NCBI GenBank assembly: GCA_947053345.1
Contig: CAMRSM010000004.1
Span: forward strand, 1-64,000
Length of the DNA stretch: 64,000 nt
DNA from: an uncultured Lachnospiraceae bacterium
Lineage (GTDB): Bacteria > Bacillota > Clostridia > Lachnospirales > Lachnospiraceae
Direction: 5' to 3'
Shown: positions 52,274-61,058 of the stretch, piece by piece
How positions within the stretch are numbered: position 1 is the stretch's first letter
Layout of the letters: the number at the start of each line of letters is the position of its first letter
Notes under the pieces: model-generated
Seen by the model: only the letters and a program-made list of their open reading frames with translations
Database searches by the model: none
Told to the model about the DNA's origin: nothing
Position numbers and translations under genes: made by a program

Positions 52274-54250
52274 TTAAAAAACTTCCGCTACTGCTCTGCC
52301 CTCTTTTACAAACGCAATAAACTTCTCAAGCGGTGCCACACAGTCCAGCCACCTGCCGCCCTCATAAACTTCCTTGCTGTTCACGTCCACAAAACGCCCC
52401 TTTGGCAGATACACCCTGCGCTCCGTGCAGCCCTGCGCGGTGATCGGCGCGAACAAAATATCCTCCCCGAAGAAATACTGATCCTCGAGTTCATAGCATA
52501 CTGCATCTTCCGGATAATCAAAATACATCGGACGCATCAGAGGCTTGCCCTCGTTCGACGCAATCTCCATATAATGGCAGATGTACGGCTTTAACCTCTC
52601 CCTAAGCTCCACGAGCCCCTTTAGGATGCCATACGCCTGATCGCCAAAGCTCCAGAGCTCATTGTCGCCCCCGCTCCTCTCCTTCACACCCGGATGCCTC
52701 TCCGCCTGCCCCGGAGTGCGAAGCCTTGAGCCATGAAGCCGCATGACCGGGCAGAACACACCAAACTGCGCCCAGCGCACGATCAGTTCCTTAAAATAAT
52801 CGCTCGTAATATCCCCGGAATGGAAACCGCCAATATCGCTGTTCCACCACGGAATCCCGCACATCGCCATCGAGAGCCCTGTCTTCACGCTCATACGCAG
52901 TGCATCAAAGTTGGAAGCAATATCCCCGTTCCACACGAGTGAGCCGAATTTCTGACTACCCGGGTACGCAGCGCGGGTCAAAAGAATGATTTCTTCCTCT
53001 CCCTCCTTTTTCAGCCCGTCATAAAACATCTTGCTGTAATAATACGGGTAGAGCATCGCTGACTGCGCACCGTTCCCCGCATAAAACTTCAAATTGGAAT
53101 ACTGCTGTGGATGGACTTCCGGCTCCGCCTCGTCCAGCCAGAAGTTGTGGATTCCTTTGTCATAATAATTCTGTTTTACTTTATCCCACACAAAAGGCCC
53201 GGTCTTTGGGTTCGTAGCGTCAATAAAGGTCTGCTGTCCATAAAACTCAAACGTCCCATACTGCCCGTTCTCCGTGCGCACAAGCAGGTTTTCGTCGTCC
53301 ATCGCCCGGTAATTCTCACTCGCCGGATTGATGGTCGGCCAGATAGAGACAACCGGCTGAACCCCCATTTCCTTTAATTCCCTGCACATTGCCTCCGGGT
53401 CAGGCCAGTATTTCGGGTCAAATTTCCATTCACCCTGCTCCGTCCAATGAAAATAGTCAATGACGATCGCTGCGAGAGCAATCCCCCTCCTCTTATATTC
53501 CCTGGCTGTTTCAAGCACCTCATCCTGGCTCTCATAGCGCAGCTTGCTCTGCCAGAAGCCCGCCGCCCATTCCGGGAAACGGGGCGCGTAACCGGTGAGG
53601 TCACAGTATTTTTTTAAGACTTCCGCCGGGGTTTTTCCGCCGTACACCAGATAATCCGCCTGATAAGCGCTGTCTGCCACCCACATGGTATGGTTCTTTG
53701 TCGTCTCGCAGCGCCCTGGTGCGGGATTATTCCAGAAAAAACCGTAGCCAAGCGAGGAGTACAGCACCGGAACCGCCGACTTGGTATTATAATGCTGCAG
53801 GTTGCAGGTGCTTCCCTTCCGGTCAAAGATATCCTCCTGCTCCTGTCCAAGCCCGTAAAAATGCTCGCCCGGATTCGCGTCAAAAATCACCTTAATCTGG
53901 TAGTGGTCGCCCTCCGTATGTACATTCCGCCCGGTATAATCCCCTTCGAACTTCGTGTGAAGGATCTGTTTCCCGTCCCGATACCAGGTGAGCACGCCGC
54001 CGTACCACGGGTTGCCCGCCTCCACCTTTACAGATATCATCCCGTTCGTCAATGTGGCACATTGGCTGTCCCCGGTGACAACACCCTCCGCTTCCTCCGC
54101 CGGCGCAAGCAGCGTCCAGTTTTCGTCCGAAAGCTTGCTGTTTTTTGTGGATCGGCAGCGGATGCAGTTTTTTCCGTACGCCTCGACTACGGTCAGCTCA
54201 TCGCGGCGCTGGAAGATGATCTTTTGGTTTTCAAGTGTTAAAATCCCCAT
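52274..54250 (-). CDS. GH31 glycosidase (alpha-xylosidase type)
   Basis: The 658-residue protein has an N-terminal beta domain, a GH31 barrel with the nucleophile in FWLDEAEPE and the acid/base in VWNGDIAS, and IDYFHWTEQGEWKFDPKYWP upstream of them. A C-terminal beta domain ends the protein. Without a signal peptide it acts in the cytoplasm, releasing alpha-linked xylose (xyloglucan oligosaccharides) or glucose. The aromatic FHWTEQG strand is frequent in alpha-xylosidases. GGAGG precedes ATG 54250; the longer frame to 54385 has no site. Its promoter (TATAAT at 54465-54470) lies under putative AraC sites. Confidence 0.88.
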   Translation of the reverse strand: MGILTLENQKIIFQRRDELTVVEAYGKNCIRCRSTKNSKLSDENWTLLAPAEEAEGVVTGDSQCATLTNGMISVKVEAGNPWYGGVLTWYRDGKQILHTKFEGDYTGRNVHTEGDHYQIKVIFDANPGEHFYGLGQEQEDIFDRKGSTCNLQHYNTKSAVPVLYSSLGYGFFWNNPAPGRCETTKNHTMWVADSAYQADYLVYGGKTPAEVLKKYCDLTGYAPRFPEWAAGFWQSKLRYESQDEVLETAREYKRRGIALAAIVIDYFHWTEQGEWKFDPKYWPDPEAMCRELKEMGVQPVVSIWPTINPASENYRAMDDENLLVRTENGQYGTFEFYGQQTFIDATNPKTGPFVWDKVKQNYYDKGIHNFWLDEAEPEVHPQQYSNLKFYAGNGAQSAMLYPYYYSKMFYDGLKKEGEEEIILLTRAAYPGSQKFGSLVWNGDIASNFDALRMSVKTGLSMAMCGIPWWNSDIGGFHSGDITSDYFKELIVRWAQFGVFCPVMRLHGSRLRTPGQAERHPGVKERSGGDNELWSFGDQAYGILKGLVELRERLKPYICHYMEIASNEGKPLMRPMYFDYPEDAVCYELEDQYFFGEDILFAPITAQGCTERRVYLPKGRFVDVNSKEVYEGGRWLDCVAPLEKFIAFVKEGRAVAEVF

Positions 54251-54464
54251 AAGTTGATACCTCCGTTTTTTGGGGGCTGTGAAAAGGACAGTTATGTGAA
54301 ATATCACGGTTAGAACATTCACCACTTCGATGCCATATCTTTTATGCGGAGGATGTTTCACGATCGTCCCTGCCTCTTCGCCCATATGCTTTGTTGCAAC
54401 TTAAATCTGTCCGATTATATCCATGTATTCTATCGGGTAGATTTAGCCTCCAGTTCGTATAAAA

Positions 54465-54517
54465 ATTATATCAATTTTCCTTTTGGAAATCTTGCATTAT
54501 TGTAAGAGATACTTGCA
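54465..54517 (-). promoter_or_regulatory. GH31 promoter with direct repeats 21 bp apart (AraC-type site)
   Basis: TATAAT (54470-54465) directs transcription toward the GH31 gene with a ~215-nt leader. Two CTTGCA repeats at 54491-54496 and 54512-54517, exactly two helical turns apart, place one half-site over the -35 position, the usual arrangement for AraC-family activation. Confidence 0.5.
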
Positions 54518-54661
54518 CTATTCTGCTTTTTACCTTATACTTGTGATATGCAGCACTGCACCCGGAAAACTGCATTTTCCAGAAAACAGCTTTTATGCAG
54601 AAAGCCATATTTACCAATAATCCAGACTCACCGGAAGATGAAACAGAAAGAAGGTATCCCC

Positions 54662-55567
54662 ATGCCCGAAAACAGTAAGCCCCACAAGGAATTACCCGTA
54701 GAAAACATCGTACACCGCACCTCCTCGCGCCCATTCTCCCTCTACCGCACCGTGGTGAATAGAGAGGATTCCTGCGCCCTCTACCTCCATTGCCACCCGG
54801 AGGCGGAAATCTTTTATCTCGAACAAGGCGCAGTGGAATTTCATGTCGAAAACCGTACCTTTTTCCTGCAGGCCGGGGAAGGAATCTTTATACCGCCAAA
54901 CCAGATCCACACCGCGGCCAATCGAACGGACGCGGCACTTTTATGCTGCCACCGGGCTATCGTATTTGACCACCGCATGCTGGAGCAGAGCCTGCCGCCC
55001 TACTGCCAGGGCTACTTTGCGCCGCTTAAGCTATGGCGCTACGACTGCATCTATCCGGTCACACGGGATAAGGCAGAGAACGCCCGGCTTTTGGTACTGC
55101 TGCCCTCCATCTTTTCCCTCCCGGAAACCGAACTTGAACGATATGAACTTTCTTTGCTCGGCACTTTGTTTCTCTGCTGGCAGGAATTATACAATCTTTG
55201 CTTTTCCAAACTCAATGCCTCGGTTTCCGACCATGCCCTGCGCAGGGAAATCCAAAAAAGCCTCGATTTTTTGCAGGAAAGCTTTGCGGATTCCCTCACG
55301 CTGTCGGAGCTTTCAAAAAGGGCAGGGTTTAGCGAAAGCTACTTTAGCCACAGCTTCAAAAACTGTACCGGATACACCCCCTTTGAGTATTTGAACCGCC
55401 TGCGCATTGTAAAAAGCTGTGAGTTGCTGATCCGAACGGACACAAAAATAACTGAGATCGCCTCCCTCTGCGGGTTTAACAATATCAGTTATTTTAACCG
55501 TACCTTTTACAAGATCATGGGAATTTCGCCTTCGGGTTATCGGGGAAGCCTTGGTGGGAAGCACTAG
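54662..55567 (+). CDS. AraC-family transcriptional regulator
   Basis: The 301-residue regulator has an N-terminal cupin sensor (LYLHCHPEAEIFYLEQGAVEFHV, FLQAGEGIFIPPNQIH) and two C-terminal helix-turn-helix motifs (LTLSELSKRAGFSESYFSHSFKN and ITEIASLCGFNNISYFNRTFYKIMG). It should activate the divergent GH31 gene when a sugar binds the cupin. The start at 54662 follows AGAAAGAAGG. It may also control other xylan genes in the region, but no shared site was found at their promoters. Confidence 0.9.
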   Translation: MPENSKPHKELPVENIVHRTSSRPFSLYRTVVNREDSCALYLHCHPEAEIFYLEQGAVEFHVENRTFFLQAGEGIFIPPNQIHTAANRTDAALLCCHRAIVFDHRMLEQSLPPYCQGYFAPLKLWRYDCIYPVTRDKAENARLLVLLPSIFSLPETELERYELSLLGTLFLCWQELYNLCFSKLNASVSDHALRREIQKSLDFLQESFADSLTLSELSKRAGFSESYFSHSFKNCTGYTPFEYLNRLRIVKSCELLIRTDTKITEIASLCGFNNISYFNRTFYKIMGISPSGYRGSLGGKH

Positions 55568-55610
55568 CAGAATTAAGGCTGTATCATTTTATTTAACCAA
55601 ATGATTGCCC

Positions 55611-57530
55611 TCACCTATCTTCTATAAGCCGCACATTGATTGCTCTCTCCCGATTACCATTACTAACGATTTTATATGACACTTTTTTGTCCATATATGA
55701 TCTATCAATATCTGGATTATCAAACTCATGGAAAAAAACATTATTAGGAGCATGTTCAATAAAGCCGTAAAAATCGCCCTTTCTATCCAAATCCACTTTC
55801 ATCACGTATCCTATATATATTTTTTCTACATTGCGATCATCCGGCATCCCATGAACCTCTTTCATGAGAAAACTTCGGAATTCAGCACTGTCCTTAATGC
55901 CATACCTATATTGTGATCCCTTTAAATCAATCCATTTTTTCCTTATATCCTCGAACTTTTTACACGCCTCCAATGCACATTGCTCAAACTTATTATCTTT
56001 AAAAACTTCAAACAATCGCTCACAATATTTATCCACCTGATTGGATGCAAGATCCGGTGAAAGACCACCCTTTAATTCCTTAATCAACAATATAATATGC
56101 ATCTTAAAACTTCCCAGTTCTTTCAAAAGTCTTTTTTCCCTAAAAAGAGTATCTATATTAAGATATAAAAAAGCTGCCAAATAATATGGTTGGTAAGAAT
56201 GTGTTTCTACAAACAAATCATCCTTATAATTTTTTAACAATGTATATTCATGTTTATGGCTATCTTCTACACGATTCAAAAACAGTGCAACCATACTTTG
56301 GATTAAAGCACGAAAACTGATTTTTTGTTGTGGTTTTATCTGCGTGTTATTGGCATATTGTTTAGAACGTCTCTCATAATATATTTTTGGGTAACCATCC
56401 ACTTGATTGTTTTCAAAATATTTTTCAAGCTCTTTATGAAAACTCTTAATCGTCTCAAATGCTTCCTCATAAACTATATTCTGCCGATTCGCCCCTCTTA
56501 CAATTCCCTGTGTCACATCCTCTACATTTGAACCCACAATTTTGGCAATCACCCGAACCCCACTCAAATCAATATCCCTACGAGATGCCTGATAAATCAT
56601 ATTACATGTCTGGCAGCCATTCACGATTTGTGGATTTTCTAACACATACTTACCATTTTGAGGCTCAATCTTCTTGCATACAATGGTAATTCCATTATTA
56701 AACAGGACGAAACGTTCCGGGTGCTCTTTTAATGTTGCAAATATTTCTTGGTTAACCGTTGAATACCCCTGTGAATCACGAACATTATCGTCAAACATAT
56801 TTAGTCGAAGCAATCCTTCCGAAGTAGTGATCAACTGCACTAAATCTTTGGCTGAAATGCAAATAATGTATGCGTTTCCAAGCCTTTCTTTTCCACTAGG
56901 TATAAGAAACGACTTTTCGTCCTCCAATATTCCCGGATAACTATTTTCATTAGAACGGACGATATCATGCAAGTGTTTTCTGTCTATATTGACTGCTTTC
57001 CCTACATCAGAAAAGCATCTTTTGAATCCATCACTGAAACTTAATTCCGTTACCCTGCCATCCTCACAATATATTACAAGTTTTAGTTTCGGATTATCCT
57101 CCCAACGTAGCATGATGTTCTGGGACATTGCATAAGACAGGATACTTATCCATTTCTCATTCTTTTCTATCTCGTCTAAATTATCAAAAAGCCTCTCCAA
57201 CTGTTGCGCAAAGCCATCCACATTGCCAAAAGAAAGAAAATATAGCTCTAATATACCTTTCTGATCCCTCCGTATAATGTCGTCAATATCTTGTGGTTCG
57301 CTGAGAATCTGATCATTCATCAAGAAAAAAACGCCATGTATCTCCGAGAATTCTGAGGAATCAATGCATGTCTGATCCAGCAGATCCAAATCTGTATCTA
57401 ATCGACCCGGTTGAAGCTGTGAAAAATAATGATAATTTACAAACCGCTTCCAATTCTCGGCTTTTGAATCTTTTTGCAAATTAAAATCCTCAACAAACTG
57501 ATCAAACTTCGCATCCAAAAAATCCCTCAT
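55611..57530 (-). CDS. AIPR-family (abortive infection) protein with C-terminal cold-shock domain
   Basis: The 639-residue protein contains the AIPR core: RFVLFNNGITIVCKKIEP followed by NPQIVNGCQTCNMIYQA (about 265-320) and GIVRGANRQN (about 342-351). AIPR proteins are known from phage abortive infection and other defence loci. The last ~70 residues form a cold-shock/OB domain (YIGYVMKVDLDRKGDFYGFI, NNVFFHEFDNPD, KKVSYKIVSNGN), which binds RNA or single-stranded DNA. This end domain is unusual and suggests nucleic-acid sensing or targeting. It is the last gene of a three-gene operon; 11 bp separate it from the preceding gene. Confidence 0.85.
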   Translation of the reverse strand: MRDFLDAKFDQFVEDFNLQKDSKAENWKRFVNYHYFSQLQPGRLDTDLDLLDQTCIDSSEFSEIHGVFFLMNDQILSEPQDIDDIIRRDQKGILELYFLSFGNVDGFAQQLERLFDNLDEIEKNEKWISILSYAMSQNIMLRWEDNPKLKLVIYCEDGRVTELSFSDGFKRCFSDVGKAVNIDRKHLHDIVRSNENSYPGILEDEKSFLIPSGKERLGNAYIICISAKDLVQLITTSEGLLRLNMFDDNVRDSQGYSTVNQEIFATLKEHPERFVLFNNGITIVCKKIEPQNGKYVLENPQIVNGCQTCNMIYQASRRDIDLSGVRVIAKIVGSNVEDVTQGIVRGANRQNIVYEEAFETIKSFHKELEKYFENNQVDGYPKIYYERRSKQYANNTQIKPQQKISFRALIQSMVALFLNRVEDSHKHEYTLLKNYKDDLFVETHSYQPYYLAAFLYLNIDTLFREKRLLKELGSFKMHIILLIKELKGGLSPDLASNQVDKYCERLFEVFKDNKFEQCALEACKKFEDIRKKWIDLKGSQYRYGIKDSAEFRSFLMKEVHGMPDDRNVEKIYIGYVMKVDLDRKGDFYGFIEHAPNNVFFHEFDNPDIDRSYMDKKVSYKIVSNGNRERAINVRLIEDR

Positions 57531-57541
57531 TCTATTCCCCC

Positions 57542-58222
57542 TTATACCAAAAATCTCGTTTTATAAACCAAATCCTTCTCATGAATTAATTGTCTGATAT
57601 GAATCTTGTATGTAACATTCCCATAATCTGGTCTAAAATCATTGTTCAAAATTGCCTGAATCGCCTTAAGCTTTCCTCTATATTTTGCAACCTCTGGCCG
57701 CCCTTTCCTATGTGCCAAAGTCCTGCCCTGTGAATCTTCTCTTATTTCATTACAGAGCTTCTGATACTTATCACCAAGATACTTCATTTTTTCTTTGTCA
57801 TAGCATCGTGTTATGACACCCAAATCCGCAATCTCAAAATACCCTCGTAATTGAAGCAAAATATTTTGTTGTAAATACCATAAACCTGAGTTCCACTGAT
57901 TATAAAGCTTAACTGCCGTATCCTCTCCTGCCAACGTATCTTTAATATCATACAAATGCCATCTTACACACCGCTTCTCACAATTCAATATCACAGATGT
58001 AATATCAATCACCTTTGCTCCATCCTTTTTCACCCCTGTGGGGCGGTATTCTTTTGCGAAATATCCAGTATCACCTTTTTTTACACAATATTCTAAAACC
58101 ACCTGATCTGAACTTCCATCCTGCTGCTTTTCCTCCACTAAGATATCCCGGGAATCCCCAAGCTCATACAATGCTGTTTTCTGTGGTATTTCTGAACTTT
58201 TCAGTTTTCTGGCCTTTATCAT
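57542..58222 (-). CDS. Unrecognised protein, middle gene of the AAA-AIPR operon
   Basis: The protein has about 226 residues. No domain is recognised. The N-terminal half is beta-rich with charged loops (LVEEKQQDGSSDQVVLEYCV, then VIDITSVILNCEKRCVRWHL); the C-terminal half is helical and basic (MKYLGDKYQKLCNEIRE, then RKGRPEVAKYRGKLKAIQAI). No signal or membrane segment is present. Start: ATG 58222, preceded by GGGGTGA at 6 nt; a GTG at 58231 would overlap the ATPase stop as GTGA. Tight packing with the ATPase and AIPR genes implies that all three products work together. Confidence 0.7.
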   Translation of the reverse strand: MIKARKLKSSEIPQKTALYELGDSRDILVEEKQQDGSSDQVVLEYCVKKGDTGYFAKEYRPTGVKKDGAKVIDITSVILNCEKRCVRWHLYDIKDTLAGEDTAVKLYNQWNSGLWYLQQNILLQLRGYFEIADLGVITRCYDKEKMKYLGDKYQKLCNEIREDSQGRTLAHRKGRPEVAKYRGKLKAIQAILNNDFRPDYGNVTYKIHIRQLIHEKDLVYKTRFLV

Positions 58223-58227
58223 ATTTT

Positions 58228-59526
58228 TCACCCCGTAATTCTGTCTGCCTCATTGTAAAGTTTATCCAGATTGCTACCAAAAAGTTTAAAATCGTATCCT
58301 ATCAGCGGGCAACTTATAAATTCCAATTTTTCAACCACGGTCTTCCCTAGTTTTCCAGTCTTAAATTCATATATGCCTAATTTCACATTGGAACGCAATA
58401 AATCATTCTCCGTCAAACCTAATTCCGTCAATATTCCGTATATATTCTTTTTTTGCTTTAAGTACGTTAACATAAACAAATTATTTAATCGGCTTGCCAT
58501 TGTATCACTATGCGAACTTACAATTACATGCATCCCAGTATTTACCATCCGGATTAGCCATCTTGCCATCTCTCTTTGCAGCAATGGATGGAGACTATTC
58601 TCCACCTCATCGCAGTAGAGCCAATCAATCCTTTGCGCCGCGCCTAAGGCCTTCATAAATGGTGACAACTCATGAATCATGGAAGAAGCAATATGCAACG
58701 AAATCATTTTATTTGTAATACTGTCAACATAAAATGTATCATTGCCCTTTTGAACTACCTTCCCTTGCAAAAGATGTTTTTCACCAAATTCCAACAAATC
58801 CTTTCTGGTTTCCTGCAATTGTTTTTCTTCTGTGTAAAGTTGGAGAAAGCGCAAAAAATCTTTTATCGGCACGACAAGATTCCCCTCTGTCCCCCCCGCA
58901 AAATATTGTTTATACAACAATTGTAGCCCTGAGCGCGATGCCGGTAAAAAAAGCTGTCCTAAATCTAAAGCAGTTTTTTCCGATAAAATAAGTCCCCAAA
59001 CAATTTGTGGCACTTTCTTAACTGCATCCTCCAAATTGATACAGTCCGAAACCTGGCTTTCAAAAGCTTTTACATCCTCTCCATTCTCATATTGGAGAAT
59101 ATTGACGCGAATCTCATTCTTCTGTTCTCCCCAATTGTCATTTCGGTATCCGGAAACACTGCTCACAAAATACATAAGTTCCTTTTCTTTTAACTTTATC
59201 CTTATTTCCCCAATAGGAATTGACATTCCAAAAATATCCTCAATAATACGAGATTTGTTCTGATCTAAGTATTTATTTATTTCCAATTCTAATTCCGTAA
59301 ACCAGTCCTGATCGCAGCGAACCAAATATTGACCATTTATCTCTGTTTGCTTTATTTCCGTGACCGGGACGCTAAAATCCACCAATTTCTTCCTAAGCCC
59401 ATAGATCAATTGCATGATCATCGTTTTTCCGCTATTATTATTTCCAACAAAAACAACAAAATTATCCAATGATATTTCTGCCAATTCCACTCGTCCAAAC
59501 TCTTTAATTGTCAAATGCAATACCAA
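58228..59526 (-). CDS. OLD-like AAA ATPase of a candidate defence operon
   Basis: The 432-residue SMC/ABC-type ATPase has an N-terminal strand LHLTIKEFGRVELAEISL, Walker A GNNNSGKT (about residues 28-35), a long variable insertion, then LYCDEVENSLHPLLQREMAR (Walker B with catalytic Glu) and HVIVSSHSDTM (switch His). This matches the AAA_15/21 group found in OLD-family and many defence systems, but there is no TOPRIM nuclease domain. I place the start at TTG 59526, 7 nt after AGAGAGG and immediately after a small ORF. The frame could open at ATG 59628, but that has no ribosome site. A consensus promoter lies at 59689-59717. Confidence 0.8.
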   Translation of the reverse strand: MVLHLTIKEFGRVELAEISLDNFVVFVGNNNSGKTMIMQLIYGLRKKLVDFSVPVTEIKQTEINGQYLVRCDQDWFTELELEINKYLDQNKSRIIEDIFGMSIPIGEIRIKLKEKELMYFVSSVSGYRNDNWGEQKNEIRVNILQYENGEDVKAFESQVSDCINLEDAVKKVPQIVWGLILSEKTALDLGQLFLPASRSGLQLLYKQYFAGGTEGNLVVPIKDFLRFLQLYTEEKQLQETRKDLLEFGEKHLLQGKVVQKGNDTFYVDSITNKMISLHIASSMIHELSPFMKALGAAQRIDWLYCDEVENSLHPLLQREMARWLIRMVNTGMHVIVSSHSDTMASRLNNLFMLTYLKQKKNIYGILTELGLTENDLLRSNVKLGIYEFKTGKLGKTVVEKLEFISCPLIGYDFKLFGSNLDKLYNEADRITG

Positions 59527-59540
59527 ACTAATACCTCTCT

Positions 59541-59603
59541 TTATTTCAACATACAAAGATGTTCTGTTTCCGATTTCAACCTGCAAAGAAAAACGATCCT
59601 CAT
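59541..59603 (-). CDS. Small upstream ORF (20 codons) before the AAA ATPase
   Basis: ATG at 59603 follows AAGGAGA and encodes MRIVFLCRLKSETEHLCMLK before TAA at 59541. It lies in a different frame from the ATPase, 14 nt before its TTG start. This is the layout of a leader peptide or a translational coupler keeping ATPase synthesis low. Confidence 0.45.
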   Translation of the reverse strand: MRIVFLCRLKSETEHLCMLK

Positions 59604-59675
59604 GATGGTTTCTCCTTGAATAGAACATACAGTCACATACTTATCAGACCAGATAATCCAATCTCTTTGCAGACC

Positions 59676-60908
59676 TTAGCCATATTTTATTATATCGTAC
59701 CACCTTATTAATGTCAATAAATTCCGATTATAATGCACGACAAACGCATGAATTCTTCCGTCCTCTTCAACCGATCCGACACCTGTTTTAAAAGATAATA
59801 CTTCTTCCAAATATTTTATCGGATGAAGGCTGACTACGAATCGTTTTTTCTTCATGGACAACCCTGGCTTCATCAACTCTATCATTTTTAATATACTCAG
59901 GCTCCATTTCCGGATGATGTTCTGGTTCTGTGCAGCCTGCTTATCCAACGTTGTGCTGGCATCTTCCCGGAAAGTCACGTCCAGATGCCAGTGCATACTC
60001 TCCACGCTCCAGTGACCCCTTACCGCCCTCCGGAATGTCTCGATATCCGTTGCCAGGCTGCTGATATAATACCGGTATTCTTTTCTCTCACCTTTTTCAT
60101 CCCGTATCGTCTTTTCTTCCATCCCGATACTTTTTATCCCGTTCCATTCTTTGTTCTGTGCCAGCCACTTTATCTCTTCTGTCTGGTAGTACTCCCTTTT
60201 TTCTACCTGCCCGTGGGCTTTCTCCGTTGTGCTGGTGTAGCCTGCCTTCTCCCGGATTTCCTGCCGTATCTTTGCATCACTGAAATACAGTTTTACATCC
60301 TCATACAGGGCGTTCTGGTTCCCTTTCAGCGCCAATACATAATCTGCCCGTTTCCTGCGGATCTTTTCTGCGACCGCTTTCTGGGTTCCCATGGCATCGA
60401 TCGTGACAACCTGACCTTTTACCTGTATCTTATCCAGAAGTTCCGGGATTGCCGTAATCTCATTGCCCTTTTCCTCTACCGCCTTCTGGCCCAGGCAGAA
60501 ACCATCCTCCCGGCTTCATGCCGAAACAATGTGGGACGGCTTTCCTTCTTTCCTTTTATTGGAACGCATGGTCTTCCCGTCAATACAAATGATCTTTTTT
60601 AATGCTTCCCCTTCATCCCGGTTGATCAGTTCCTGCCACTTCCCATACAGCTGCTGGAGAATATCCGGGGACAGCAGTCCCATGACCCGGTTAAGGGTAT
60701 CATGGGATGGGACCCCATTTTCCAACCCAATATATTTGCGCAGGTAATCCTGGTACTCTTTTGCAAACATTTCCATTTCCACCCAGTCATCCGCATTGGC
60801 CAGAGTTGCAAACAGGACAATGACCAATATGTCTTTCAGTTTGTGGCGTACTTTTCTTGCCTGACGCACATCTTCAATGTATTCCATCCAGTTCAGCAGT
60901 TCTTCCAT
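59676..60908 (-). pseudogene. ISAs1-family transposase with one nonsense codon
   Basis: The frame encodes a DDE transposase of about 410 residues: ICIDGKTMR with the first Asp, VTIDAMGTQ with the second, and HLDVTFREDAS with the Glu. It is interrupted by a single TGA at 60518-60516 (..PSHIVSA stop SREDGFCLG..), at a site where a Trp codon TGG is expected; otherwise it is in one frame. The stop codon at 59676 lies beyond the right end of the element, so the last residues come from flanking DNA. The element could move only if the TGA is read through or a transposase acts in trans. Confidence 0.85.
59689..59717 (-). promoter_or_regulatory. Consensus promoter of the AAA-AIPR operon
   Basis: TTGACA (59717-59712), a 17-nt spacer and TATAAT (59694-59689) match the sigma-A consensus exactly. 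It lies just inside the left flank of the ISAs1 element, 10 bp from the target duplication. Confidence 0.8.
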
Positions 60909-60986
60909 TATGATCCATCCTTTTTTTCTTTTATTTTACCAGAAAAATGGATTGTTCACAATTTATTTACTCATGCGTTTGTCGTG
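59736..60986 (-). mobile_element. ISAs1-family insertion sequence, 1251 bp
   Basis: Perfect 16-bp terminal inverted repeats, CACGACAAACGCATGA (59736-59751) and its complement (60971-60986), enclose the transposase. The 9-bp direct repeat ATTATAATG at 59727-59735 and 60987-60995 is the target duplication. Length and duplication size fit ISAs1 elements. Confidence 0.85.
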
Positions 60987-61058
60987 ATTATAATGTGCAT
61001 TCTAATATGGTCTGTAAAATCTCTGTCACTGCACTATAGAGAAAATATGCCCTGGCAC

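Noticed and set aside
59676-59735. Insertion sequence extending to the transposase stop codon
   Set aside because: The terminal repeat and target duplication place the end at 59736; the last codons lie in flanking DNA.
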